Below the pieces are notes generated by a model. It was not told where the DNA came from. It ran no database searches and saw only the letters and a program-made list of their open reading frames with translations. Source: Candidatus Thorarchaeota archaeon (GTDB taxonomy: Archaea; Asgardarchaeota; Thorarchaeia; Thorarchaeales; Thorarchaeaceae). Taken from it: 36,936 nucleotides of DNA. Below, one piece after another: positions 1-8,343 of this stretch (position 1 is the first letter of the stretch; each line of letters opens with the position of its first letter). The position numbers and the translations under genes were made by a program. Where the stretch lies: contig JAGXKG010000004.1 of assembly GCA_018335335.1 (NCBI GenBank), positions 1-36,936 on the forward strand. Reading direction: 5' to 3'.

Positions 1-183
1 GGACTGTCGCCCGCTTATGCATACCCAGATTTGTCTGGCGGGTTTCAGATAGTTGAAGCGGACAATGTTGAGGAAGTTATGGCTCTTGCAGCATTCTACG
101 AGGATGTTGGTGAAATTAGTATCAGTCCAATCGTAGAAGCTGATGAGTTAATAGAAATCCGTGAACAGGTTTCTAAGCTCTGA
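1..183 (+). CDS. C-terminal part of a DUF3303-like small protein
   Basis: The frame is open from the first base and ends at TGA 181-183, leaving the last 60 residues; the start lies outside the window. The visible part has a GGFQIVEADNVEEVMALAAFY stretch followed by an acidic segment with ISPIVEADE. This resembles the archaeal DUF3303 family (about 90 residues, ferredoxin-like fold), where a G-G-x-x-(I/L)-VEAD motif and a V-x-P-V-(V/L) strand occur near the C-terminus. No function is known for that family. There are no membrane segments or cysteines. The next gene-like stretch starts about 200 bases later, so this is probably the end of a transcription unit. The family assignment is by eye and tentative. 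Confidence 0.5.
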   Translation, partial: GLSPAYAYPDLSGGFQIVEADNVEEVMALAAFYEDVGEISISPIVEADELIEIREQVSKL

Positions 184-382
184 ATGATTATCCGACCTAG
201 CACGACTCCTTTCCTCCTGAGCAGCCATGCTTCACCCATTTAGAGAATCGTATCACTGTATCAGCCACATCTATTTCGAAAAGTTCCATCCGCAAGGTGG
301 CAATTTGGAGTAATGCTTATCTTTCTCGCTCCAGTGGTAGTTAACAATTGCCGTACCCAAGGGACACTAACTGAGGAAGAGC

Positions 383-661
383 TTGCTACTATTCTGCGTT
401 ACTGTATTTCTGCTATTCACTGCTTTACCTCCCAATAACCTAGATGAGACAATAGTACCAGTCAACGATCCCCCCAATCAACTCATTGTAGCATCGTACA
501 TTGAGCATAATCCGATTGTTATCACTAGCAATGCTGATTTTGAATCTCAGGGGTGGTCCGGGAACGGGACGGAAGGAATGGAACGGGTTTTCCTTATTGC
601 AGAGGTAGATATTGCCGCTGTTGCAATCGTTGTTATCATTTGCGCCAAGAAGACGAGGTAA
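383..661 (+). pseudogene. Collapsed remnant of a NosD-like beta-helix surface protein
   Basis: A TTG-started frame of 92 residues with a GAGGAAGAG-like ribosome site just upstream. It opens with a hydrophobic signal-like segment (LLFCVTVFLLFTAL), then has ITSNADFESQGWSGNGTE at about residues 47-64. That is the same entry motif found in the full-length beta-helix protein starting at 8344 (ITSNDDFASMGWPGSGTEE). Instead of several hundred residues of beta-helix repeats it goes almost directly to a hydrophobic stretch and basic end (DIAAVAIVVIICAKKTR), like the C-terminal anchor of that protein (VAAVVIVIAALIKRR). The simplest reading is an internal in-frame deletion that fused the signal/entry region to the anchor. 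It could still be translated as a tiny membrane protein. Confidence is moderate because the match is short. Confidence 0.5.
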
Positions 662-767
662 TACTGTAAACACGCTCTGATTCCAACTGAGTGTTCAGTT
701 AGCCGTTAGACAGCTGTCCCTGTCCTTTCTGAAAACGCTTATCTGATATTCTGAAGAACAAGCCGGC

Positions 768-2861
768 ATGCCAAAGCCTCCTGTTGCCAAGAAAAGCCCT
801 CGCGAAACGAAAATCCATGGAGAGATATTCAAAGATGACTACTTCTGGTTGCGGAAAAAAGACACAGAAGATGTTCTTGATTATCTCCGGGCTGAAAACG
901 AGTACACTGCTGAGACAATGAAACACACGGAAGATCTCCAGCAGCAGCTATTCGAAGAGATGAAAGCCCGCATCAAGGAAGATGACAAGAGCGCTCCGAT
1001 CAAATATGGCGATTACTATTACTACTACAAGGAGATTGAGGGTAAGAACTACAAAATACACTGCCGGAAGAAAGGCTCCCTCGATGGTCCAGAAGAGGTC
1101 ATACTGGATGAGAATGAACTTGCAGAGGAACGAGAATATCTCAATATCGGAACTCTGCGAATCAGCAGTAATCATGACTTATTGGCATACACCGCTGATT
1201 TCTCAGGTAATGAGACATATGAGGCGCATGTACTTTCTATTGATACTGGGAAGACGATTGATAAGATAGAGGATGTTGGCTCTCAGCTGGAATGGGCTGG
1301 AGATGATAAATCATTCTTCTATACTGAACTCGATGATATTCATCGCGAGTACGCTGTTTCTCATCACATAATTGGTACCGCCAAAGCGGAGGATACACGG
1401 ATTCTTGAAGAAGACAACAAGCGATTTATGGTTCGCCTATCAAAATCGGCAGACCGGTTCTTTCTATTCATCTATCTAACGAATATGACTTCAGAAACAA
1501 CGGAAGTCCAGTATCTTGATTTGCGCCCCGATAAACATGATCTGACTGTTCTCTTTCCAAGAAATACGGGAACAGAATTCCTTGTTGAGCACCATAAAGA
1601 GTACTTCTACTTCCTTACGAATTACGAAGCAGAAACCGTTTTTCGATTGAAGCGAACTTCCTCCAATAGTTACGATACAGAGAGCTGGGAATCCATAACA
1701 GACCGGAATTTCAAGGCAAGACAACCTCAGCTCTTAGCCTTTCGGGGTCATCTCGCCATCCTTGCAAGGAGAGATGGTTATCCACTATTGAGCATCTATG
1801 ATCTTGCATCTGAAAATCTACACGATGTCGAGCTCCCAGGAAACCTCTATGGAGTGGCATTTGCTCCCTCTGGGACTTCTGACGTATTCTACCTAAGAAA
1901 TCCTGCATATGAAACGGGGATTCTACGGCTCTACTATAGTTCGCTTGTCACTCCCAAAACGACCTACGATTACAATATGGACACTCACGAGCTAAATTCG
2001 AAGAAAGTGGAGGAAATCTCCGGTTTTGATCCTTCACTGTACACCACCGAAAGAGCATATGGTACGGCTTCTGATGGCACTCAGATACCCATCTCATTGG
2101 CGTATCGCAAAGATGTTCCACTTGATGGAGGCGCTCCACTGTTGCTTTACGGCTACGGGTCGTATGGATACTCTCTGGACCCAAGATTTGATCATAAACG
2201 ATTATGTCTTCTTGAACGGGGCATGATATTCGCTATTGCACACATCCGTGGTGGTGGCGAGTTCGGAAAGAAATGGTATCACCAGGGTAAGTTACAGTAC
2301 AAAATGAACACATTTACCGATTTTATAGCCTGCGCCGAGCATCTGATAGCAGAAGAATATACGACACGTGACAAGTTGTGCGCTTGGGGTGGAAGTGCAG
2401 GGGGGTTGCTTATGGGTAGTATTGCCAATCAACGTCCTGACCTATTTGGCTGCATAGTGGCATCGGTTCCATTTGTTGATTTGATAAACACGATGCTTGA
2501 TGATACAATCCCCCTCACGACTTTCGAGTATACCGAGTGGGGCGATCCGCGTATCGAAGAGCAGTTTGAATGGATGCTCGAGTATTCCCCCTATGATAAT
2601 GTGGCGGAACAGGAATATCCACCTATACTCATTACGGCGGGGTATAATGACCCACGGGTCCATTATTGGGAACCAGCAAAATGGGCTGCAAAGCTACGGG
2701 ACAAGAAAACCGATTCCAATCGTTTGCTGCTCAAGACAAAGATGGAGACCGGACACTTCAGTTCGAGCGGACGCTACGATTACATGAAGGACTATGCTTT
2801 CAATTATGCTTTCATCTTAGATACGCTAGGGCTAACCGAAGAGAGTAGATCTACAGTATGA
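768..2861 (+). CDS. Oligopeptidase B-type serine peptidase (family S9A)
   Basis: The 697-residue product has the size and order of oligopeptidase B: an N-terminal segment (DDYFWLRKK at about residues 24-32, ENEYT at 45-49), a seven-bladed beta-propeller region (about 75-400) and a C-terminal alpha/beta-hydrolase domain. The catalytic triad is visible: Ser543 in GGSAGG, Asp628 in YNDPRV and His663 in ETGHFSSSGR. The FAIAHIRGGGEFG motif of the family lies before the nucleophile. There is no signal peptide, so it is expected in the cytoplasm, cleaving short peptides, classically after basic residues. Prolyl oligopeptidase is the close alternative; the spacing and the RGGGE-G-WY motif favour the OpB branch. 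It converges on the M20 gene with a 37-base gap. The ATG start has only a weak ribosome site. Confidence 0.88.
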   Translation: MPKPPVAKKSPRETKIHGEIFKDDYFWLRKKDTEDVLDYLRAENEYTAETMKHTEDLQQQLFEEMKARIKEDDKSAPIKYGDYYYYYKEIEGKNYKIHCRKKGSLDGPEEVILDENELAEEREYLNIGTLRISSNHDLLAYTADFSGNETYEAHVLSIDTGKTIDKIEDVGSQLEWAGDDKSFFYTELDDIHREYAVSHHIIGTAKAEDTRILEEDNKRFMVRLSKSADRFFLFIYLTNMTSETTEVQYLDLRPDKHDLTVLFPRNTGTEFLVEHHKEYFYFLTNYEAETVFRLKRTSSNSYDTESWESITDRNFKARQPQLLAFRGHLAILARRDGYPLLSIYDLASENLHDVELPGNLYGVAFAPSGTSDVFYLRNPAYETGILRLYYSSLVTPKTTYDYNMDTHELNSKKVEEISGFDPSLYTTERAYGTASDGTQIPISLAYRKDVPLDGGAPLLLYGYGSYGYSLDPRFDHKRLCLLERGMIFAIAHIRGGGEFGKKWYHQGKLQYKMNTFTDFIACAEHLIAEEYTTRDKLCAWGGSAGGLLMGSIANQRPDLFGCIVASVPFVDLINTMLDDTIPLTTFEYTEWGDPRIEEQFEWMLEYSPYDNVAEQEYPPILITAGYNDPRVHYWEPAKWAAKLRDKKTDSNRLLLKTKMETGHFSSSGRYDYMKDYAFNYAFILDTLGLTEESRSTV

Positions 2862-2898
2862 TTCCTGCCCCTCAGACTTACTAAAATGCCAGTCTAGG

Positions 2899-4338
2899 TT
2901 ATCTGGACGCTTCTGCAGCCTCCTTTGCTGTTTCCAACGGTGGCTTGAGGTCGTCAGGCACTGCTGGTTCGTACTCTCGACCATGCTTTCTCTTCTCAAA
3001 CTCTTCATGTACCTTTTCCAACAATCCCGGCTTCGTGATTAGATCAAGTGCCGAAGCAGCGATTACTTTGGCTGCGAAAATCAGCGACTTGTGGCCGATA
3101 CTCATCCCATTCAGGGCCACGTTCTGCCAGGAATGACCTGGAATGCCAAGTACCCATGTTGCTGTATTGAACTCCATTGTAGGTGTTATCCAGCTTACGT
3201 CTGCAACATCAGTGGACCCTGGCATGACCATGCCTTCATCCCATGGATCCGGGATAGACCTATCCATCAGTACATCCATCAGGTCCTCCCAGCCGGGCCG
3301 CTTGGTTTGTCTCAAGGCTGCCCTCTTCTCTTCCTTCGAGATGGTGTCTGAGAGTTCCTTTGCAAACCTCATCTCCTCATCTGTATACTCGGGCGCCCCA
3401 ATATCTCTCATGTTTGCTGTGACTAACTCACTGAGCTTCTTGTTTGGCAGCACATTGTAAGTGCCTTCCAGGAATTCAACCTCATGGGTTGTTCGGGCCA
3501 TCAAATCTGCACCGTCTGCTATTTTCAAGACCCGATCGTAGATGTGATCTACTTGCTCACGCTCGGGAGCTCGCACATAGAACCATGTCCGAGCATAGGC
3601 GGGGACAACATTTGGCTGCATACCCCCTTTCTCAATGACATAGTGGATACGTGCTTCCTGTACCACATGTTCTCGCATATAGTTGACACCGACGTTCATA
3701 AGTTCAACAGCATCCAAGGCGCTTCGCCCTCGATCTGGTGAGGCAGCTGCATGTGTTGAAAAACCGTGGAAGTGGAATTTCACCGAATTTACCGCAAGAG
3801 AGCTTCCAACTCCGGCCCAATTCATAGCCCCTGGGTGATGACTGAGTGCTGCTTCAACGTCATCGAATAGGCCATCTCTAACCATGAACATCTTGCCGCT
3901 ATAATTCTCCTCTGCTGGACAACCAAAGAATTTGACAGTGCCATCGATGCCTTCCTTTTCCATTGCCGTCTTGACAGCGATAGCTGCTGCCATTCCGGAA
4001 ACCCCATGGATGTTATGTCCACACCCATGCCCTGGTGCCCCCTTCTTCAGTGGCTCCTTGTGGCTTACTGGTTTTTGTGACAGTCCAGGTAATGCATCAT
4101 ATTCACCCATTATGCCGATTACGGGGTGTCCGCTTCCATATGTGGCTACAAATGCTGTTGGCATATCTGCGACTTCACAATCAACCTTGAATCCAAACTT
4201 CTCCAATGTGTCAGCAATCAAGGCTGCCGACTTGAATTCTTGAAGGCCGAGCTCCGCAAATTCCCAGACCTGGTCACTCACTTCAATCATATGTGCTTCG
4301 TTTTGGGTGATCCAATCCCATGCTGTTTCTTTACACAA
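2899..4338 (-). CDS. M20-family amidohydrolase, AbgB-like
   Basis: The 479-residue product matches the length and layout of the AbgB branch of M20 peptidases (p-aminobenzoyl-glutamate hydrolase subunit B and relatives). Visible elements are GEYDALPG (about residues 79-85), the metal-binding GHGCGHN (103-109), PAEENYSGK with the general-base glutamates (about 141-149), SHHPGAMNW (166-174), a dimerisation domain with STHAAASPDRGRSALDAVEL, and GSTDVADVSW near the C-terminus. It should hydrolyse an amide bond of an aminoacyl conjugate in the cytoplasm using two metal ions. The natural substrate cannot be read from the sequence and no AbgA partner is present. The TTG start is supported by an AGGAGTG site (complement of 4346-4352) seven bases upstream; the first ATG is 16 codons further in. 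Confidence 0.85.
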   Translation of the reverse strand: MCKETAWDWITQNEAHMIEVSDQVWEFAELGLQEFKSAALIADTLEKFGFKVDCEVADMPTAFVATYGSGHPVIGIMGEYDALPGLSQKPVSHKEPLKKGAPGHGCGHNIHGVSGMAAAIAVKTAMEKEGIDGTVKFFGCPAEENYSGKMFMVRDGLFDDVEAALSHHPGAMNWAGVGSSLAVNSVKFHFHGFSTHAAASPDRGRSALDAVELMNVGVNYMREHVVQEARIHYVIEKGGMQPNVVPAYARTWFYVRAPEREQVDHIYDRVLKIADGADLMARTTHEVEFLEGTYNVLPNKKLSELVTANMRDIGAPEYTDEEMRFAKELSDTISKEEKRAALRQTKRPGWEDLMDVLMDRSIPDPWDEGMVMPGSTDVADVSWITPTMEFNTATWVLGIPGHSWQNVALNGMSIGHKSLIFAAKVIAASALDLITKPGLLEKVHEEFEKRKHGREYEPAVPDDLKPPLETAKEAAEASR

Positions 4339-4437
4339 GCCTTTTCACTCCTATTGTGATTAAATGATGCCTTGACTCTGCCAAAACCAATAATTGAAGG
4401 TATTGTCCAAGTGCGGTGGATAGATGCACAAGGATGA

Positions 4438-4940
4438 GTGAATCTAAAAATGAACAAGCGGGAACTGGAGGACAAGGAGCAATATGACTATTCTCCTGCG
4501 AAGATAGGTGCTATTCTAGCGGTATGTGCCCTTCTACTGCCTAACTGGTTTCAATATGACCCTTCTTATGTTGTGATTTGGGCTGGCGGGTGGATGTTTC
4601 AAGTACGTGATTTACAACATACACCCTACATTGAATTTTATGTCGCGAACTTCGGCATGCTTTTGCCTTTGATAGTAGTTATTGGGGGCCCCAGATGCTC
4701 TTTGCATACTTCGTATATCGTGTCTATAAACGTAAATCAACGATTAGGAAGGCTTTCGCGGCGGGCAGTCTCGGATTTATACCTCCTATGATACTGAATA
4801 TTCCCAACCTACTCTATGACTTCACAAATCCAGGCTTCCCTTTCTGGCCGATTTTTCCAGCTCCTCTAACCCTCGTTTTGGGTTACTTGATTCTCAAAAG
4901 ATATCCGCCACCTGAAGACGTACCCAGCTGGCTCCAATAA
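4438..4940 (+). pseudogene. Small multi-pass membrane protein, frameshifted
   Basis: Two overlapping frames make one sensible protein. The first (GTG 4438, or ATG 4450) encodes a charged N-terminus, a helix (IGAILAVCALLLPNWF) and a second hydrophobic stretch ending LLPLIVVIGG. It then degenerates. At GGGGGCCCC (4684-4692) the coding signal moves to the other frame, giving PQMLFAYFVYRVYKRK, a further helix region and a C-terminus rich in Pro and Phe, ending SWLQ at TAA 4938-4940. The frame change equals one missing base in the G5C4 run, so an assembly or sequencing undercall is as likely as a true mutation. After the TAA the same frame stays open to TGA 5100-5102 and includes a hydrophobic stretch (FGVCIAIIITI), which could be a lost C-terminal extension. 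The family is not recognised. Confidence 0.6.
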
Positions 4941-5102
4941 TCGAAAGAGTGGAATTACAAATGGAACCGCAGCTACCCGTTTATCATGGAATTTGGGGTT
5001 TGTATTGCAATCATCATCACAATCCATCCGCGGCTGATTTCGTATTTTGGAAACAAGGATGTTTCAGATAGAAACCGAAGTCCATTCAGTCAGTTTATCT
5101 GA

Positions 5103-5699
5103 ACTTTTTCGTCAGAATATTCAGATATCTTTCTGGGTAACAATTGACAAAACGAAAAGGTCCCCTCCCTCCCAGCATCGTATGGCATGACATCTGCTGT
5201 CTGCCATATCCGTAACATGCGCATCCAAGTTAAAGCTCTTTTTGAAGTATATAAGGTGTCGTTGATGGATGGGACGCTCACAGAATGCTTTTAGAAATAC
5301 TCTCCTTTCATTTTTCAGCACCCCATTCTATGGTGTTTAATTTGACAAGTCGGGGCGGAAACAAACAGGAACTATTATAATCTTCACAGCTGTATTTTGT
5401 TTCCGGGATATTCCTAGGTACTATCGATTTGGAATGATGATTGTTGATGAATCGCCATTGAAACCATGACGATACGATTGAAGGAGCCGCAGGCCATTCG
5501 GCCCACAACTCCGGCAAGGGACAAGCCCTTACCATGGCGGGTCTTCGGGATCTCCAGGAATCACCATCTCACCTCCTCAACGTTCTGAGACGATGATTGG
5601 ATGGAATACATAGGAAACAGCAGGTTCGAAGTTCCAACGTATGACCATAGTTCGGCTTAGCGGCCGAAGTTCGGAGAGTATGCAATAGAAGGGAATAAC
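5103..5699. other. Long non-coding leader region with promoter-like and hairpin elements
   Basis: About 600 bases contain no convincing gene. TATA-like boxes on the plus strand occur at 5248-5255 (TATATAAG) and 5373-5380 (TATTATAA). Downstream of them, from about 5480 to 5560, lies an unusually GC-rich patch with consecutive small hairpins: GGCC-ATTC-GGCC at 5492-5503 and AAGGG-ACAAG-CCCTT at 5516-5530. A further stem, TTCGGC/GCCGAA, sits at 5651-5668, about 30 bases before the next start codon. This looks like either a small RNA gene or a long structured 5' leader of the CARF-regulator operon. I do not recognise a known RNA family here; no RNase P or SRP core motif is visible. Confidence 0.35.
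5248..5255 (+). promoter_or_regulatory. Candidate archaeal TATA box
   Basis: TATATAAG is a near-consensus archaeal TATA element. It stands about 450 bases before the CARF regulator, with no gene in between, so a transcript from here would carry a long leader or be a separate RNA. A second, weaker box lies at 5373-5380. The call rests only on the motif and on its place in an intergenic region. Confidence 0.35.
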
Positions 5700-6338
5700 A
5701 TGCCAGAGAAAGTGCAGATTGCCACGGTTGGGAAACACGAGACAGGAAGGCTACAATTTGTTCTATACCGGAAGGAATCGGACAAGTTGATTATGCTCCA
5801 TACCGAAACAACACGAACTCAAGCAGAGAGCATCAAAGAGAAGGTGGAAACACGTCTCCCGGTAGAGCTCGTAAGCGTTGAACCATGGGACTACCATGAT
5901 GTCTTAGGGAACGCTTTGGACGCCGCCTACAGGAATCGAGCTTGTGAGCTGCGATTCAACCCTTCTCTCGGAACCAGAGTCATGACTTCTGCTCTGATTA
6001 TGGCAGCTATGTTCACCAATTCACCAGTGTATCTCGTTAAAGAAGAAGAAGGAAAACCAGTGGATGTCGTAGACGTATTGCCCATAAGACGCACAATGCT
6101 AACCCAACCAAAGAAGAACATTCTGAACAAGCTGTTATCGGAAAGAGACTGCGTTTCCAGTCAGAGAGAACTCGGTTCGAGGACAAGTTTGGCTGCCTCC
6201 ACCATAAGCGGTCATGTTAGAGATCTTGAGGACGCAGGGTATGTCAATCGATCCAAAGGCCCAGAAGGCAATGTGATTTGCATTACCGATTTGGGTAGAA
6301 TCGTGCTCAGAGTGGCTCAACATTGGAAAGAGATGTGA
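5700..6338 (+). CDS. CARF-wHTH transcriptional regulator (Csa3/HFX_2341-like)
   Basis: The 212-residue product has two parts. Residues 1-130 have a Rossmann-like CARF pattern: a strand-rich start (VQIATVGKHETGRLQFVLY), then LRFNPSLGTRVMTSALIMAA at about 90-109, where a strand and small loop lead into a helix. This is the place of the ligand-binding motif in CARF proteins, which bind cyclic oligonucleotides or related nucleotides. Residues about 138-212 form a winged helix-turn-helix (ILNKLLSERDCVSSQRELGS, then STISGHVRDLEDAGYVNR and a wing). It should be a cytoplasmic DNA-binding switch. No CRISPR array or cas gene lies in the window, so it may be a stand-alone regulator. The gene 27 bases downstream is probably in the same operon. 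Assignment to the exact CARF subfamily is uncertain. Confidence 0.7.
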   Translation: MPEKVQIATVGKHETGRLQFVLYRKESDKLIMLHTETTRTQAESIKEKVETRLPVELVSVEPWDYHDVLGNALDAAYRNRACELRFNPSLGTRVMTSALIMAAMFTNSPVYLVKEEEGKPVDVVDVLPIRRTMLTQPKKNILNKLLSERDCVSSQRELGSRTSLAASTISGHVRDLEDAGYVNRSKGPEGNVICITDLGRIVLRVAQHWKEM

Positions 6339-6365
6339 AATTCCAATCTACTGGATTGAATTTCG

Positions 6366-7997
6366 ATGGATGAAGACCGATTGATTCAGCTTTGGCATGA
6401 AGCGGTTGATTCAGTAGAATCCCGTTTCGATTTGACCTGCCCACAGAGAACTCCTGAGCTATCACCGGAGCTAGATTCTTCCCAGAAACACGCAGTTTGG
6501 AGCATTGAAGTATCCGAAAGCAAAATCCTGTATCCCGAGAGTCTCTCCCTTTCACATCCTCTTCTTGAGGGTGTTCTCGCCCGAGAAGCTTGTCGAATCA
6601 GTCTACCTTCATCGCTACAGAGTGAGAAGGCAAGAATGGATATTGCTTGTGAATATGGACGACAAGTTGGTGACGATGCTATTGCCGACCAATGGCTCTC
6701 TTTGTGGAAAAAAGCTAGTCCTATCATCAAATTGCCGGATGGAACGAAATATCGACCACACACTTTCTTCGAGATTCTCTGGCATCTTGGAAAGGAACGC
6801 GCTTTCAATAGTATGATTTCTCGACTATCCCGAATGAACAAACATGAGATCGTAATCGACTTTCGGGAATGGGTAGAGTGGTTTCTCAGGTATGTCCTTG
6901 AATATGAACGGCCACTTTCGGAAACCGAAGCTAGTATAGTAGATACACTTTTGAGAAATCCTGAAGCTGACGGAGAAGCACTTGCAGAACGTGCAGATGT
7001 TAGTCTTCGATGGGCGAGGTCAATTCGCAAGAAAATGAAAAAGCGGGGGCAGTTGATGGAGTTTGATGTGGTAGTCTACTCCAAAATCGGGATTCGGGCG
7101 TTCCAAGTTATATTGTTGTCAGATATCGACGAGCAAGAAGATTGTTCTTATCTTATTGAAGACTGTCCGTTTGTATTCTCAAGTTCATCCATTCTGACAG
7201 GAGGGCGGGGTTTGTATGTGACCCTTTGCATGCCTGATAATCCGGAGAATCTCATGCATCTTGACAACCTCGTGGATACCGCCAAAAGTCAGGGACTGAA
7301 AGCATTCATCTTTGAACGTCACAGGTCAGGCAACTGGTTGAATCTGAATGATTACGAGCCAAATACAGGTGATTGGTCAATTGATTGGGGAAGCGTACGC
7401 ATGGAAGGCCAGATGCTTCAACGAGAGGGGCTTTCATTTGTTTATCCCGAGCTGCGACTTTCAGACCCCACTAAGAGTATAGAGCTTGATGAAACCGATA
7501 TCCGACTCCTATCAGAGTTTGAAAAGGGTAAAAAAACTGCAAGGAGTTTGCAAAACACCTTAGGTATCAGGATGGATACCATTCTAGAGCGGCTTGATCG
7601 TCTTAGGGAGGATGACATCATCAGGAAATCCTGGGAGGTGCATCATATCGGACTTATCGAGGAAAGCATAGTATTCACTGAAGATGAGAACGCAAGGAAT
7701 TGTACGACTGCGCTCGCACTACGTTTACCTCGTTGTTTTGTTGATTATGATCAAGACGAGCGGTTGTTCATGCGCAGTCGACTGCCCGAAGGGGGCTCAT
7801 TTGGGCTTGCACACGCTCTTGAGCCAATCAACTCGCTATCTGGCATCCACCTAGTAGGTGATAGGATATGGGGACGATGGCACCTTGGCGATTGGATTGA
7901 TGAATGGAATCCCAGAACCGGCCAATGGAGACCCACATCCAAGGATCTTAGTCGTTGGTACCGTTCAATGGGTAGAGGGCCAGATACAGCCGTCTAG
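6366..7997 (+). CDS. Large regulator with two Lrp-like helix-turn-helix domains
   Basis: The 543-residue soluble protein contains two separate HTH regions of the Lrp/AsnC kind. One spans about residues 184-235 (SETEASIVDTLLRNPEADGE, a recognition helix with SLRWARSIRKKMKKRG). The other spans about 373-425 (LDETDIRLLSEFEKGKKTAR, TILERLDRLREDDIIRK). Each is followed by a mixed alpha/beta segment in the position of a ligand-sensing domain. The first 180 residues form an unrecognised alpha-rich domain. The order HTH-sensor-HTH-sensor suggests an internal duplication in which one chain does the work of a dimer. It starts 27 bases after the CARF regulator, without an evident ribosome site of its own, so co-transcription is likely and the two proteins may act together. 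The specific targets are unknown. Confidence 0.65.
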   Translation: MDEDRLIQLWHEAVDSVESRFDLTCPQRTPELSPELDSSQKHAVWSIEVSESKILYPESLSLSHPLLEGVLAREACRISLPSSLQSEKARMDIACEYGRQVGDDAIADQWLSLWKKASPIIKLPDGTKYRPHTFFEILWHLGKERAFNSMISRLSRMNKHEIVIDFREWVEWFLRYVLEYERPLSETEASIVDTLLRNPEADGEALAERADVSLRWARSIRKKMKKRGQLMEFDVVVYSKIGIRAFQVILLSDIDEQEDCSYLIEDCPFVFSSSSILTGGRGLYVTLCMPDNPENLMHLDNLVDTAKSQGLKAFIFERHRSGNWLNLNDYEPNTGDWSIDWGSVRMEGQMLQREGLSFVYPELRLSDPTKSIELDETDIRLLSEFEKGKKTARSLQNTLGIRMDTILERLDRLREDDIIRKSWEVHHIGLIEESIVFTEDENARNCTTALALRLPRCFVDYDQDERLFMRSRLPEGGSFGLAHALEPINSLSGIHLVGDRIWGRWHLGDWIDEWNPRTGQWRPTSKDLSRWYRSMGRGPDTAV

Positions 7998-8343
7998 CGG
8001 ATTCAGATATCCCGCTACTTAAAATACGCTGAAATTCAGAATTTGGTCCTACTCCGCTAGTGTTATGACTAAAGGATTCTTCGCCTTGAAGATTGCAGCT
8101 CATTCTTTTGGGGATACGTTGAGCTTTGAAAAAACCAATCAACTTTATTTTCCTATCATACCTTATCTAATTCAGTCGGTTGCGGAGTGGGAATCTTACA
8201 GTTATCACCGCTAAAGATAGTGTCCCACTCTTTTAAGGCTCTTTAAATATCCTACCAAGATTTTATATGACTTAATCGCCATATTCTTGATTTGAGTGGA
8301 TAGGTAGGTAGCACTTCTATCTAATCTTGGGAGATGAACTTTC
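7998..8343. other. Intergenic region with inverted repeat and TATA-like boxes
   Basis: This 346-base gap separates the regulator operon from the beta-helix pair. It holds an 8-base inverted repeat (8185-8192 and 8223-8230) and AT-rich TATA-like elements (TTTAAATAT at 8242-8250 and TTTTATATGA at 8261-8270) that could drive the next gene. A 49-codon frame (8065-8214) is open but has no ribosome site and no recognisable features, so I do not call it a gene. Confidence 0.5.
8185..8234 (+). terminator. Candidate terminator hairpin with T-run
   Basis: GAGTGGGA (8185-8192) pairs perfectly with TCCCACTC (8223-8230) and is directly followed by TTTT. TCTT and AAGA inside the arms can extend the pairing. 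The loop is long, about 30 bases. It lies 190 bases after the regulator gene and about 110 before the beta-helix gene, so it could end the former transcript or form a structure in the leader of the latter. Confidence 0.4.

Noticed and set aside
5308-5535. 75-codon minus-strand frame
   Set aside because: The composition is not protein-like, there is no ribosome site, and it overlaps the hairpin-rich leader.
5633-5640. GGTTCGAA resembling a tRNA T-loop
   Set aside because: The flanking bases do not form a T-stem and no acceptor, D or anticodon arms are found around it.
8065-8214. 49-codon plus-strand frame in the intergenic region
   Set aside because: It has no ribosome site and no recognisable motif, and it runs into the inverted repeat.
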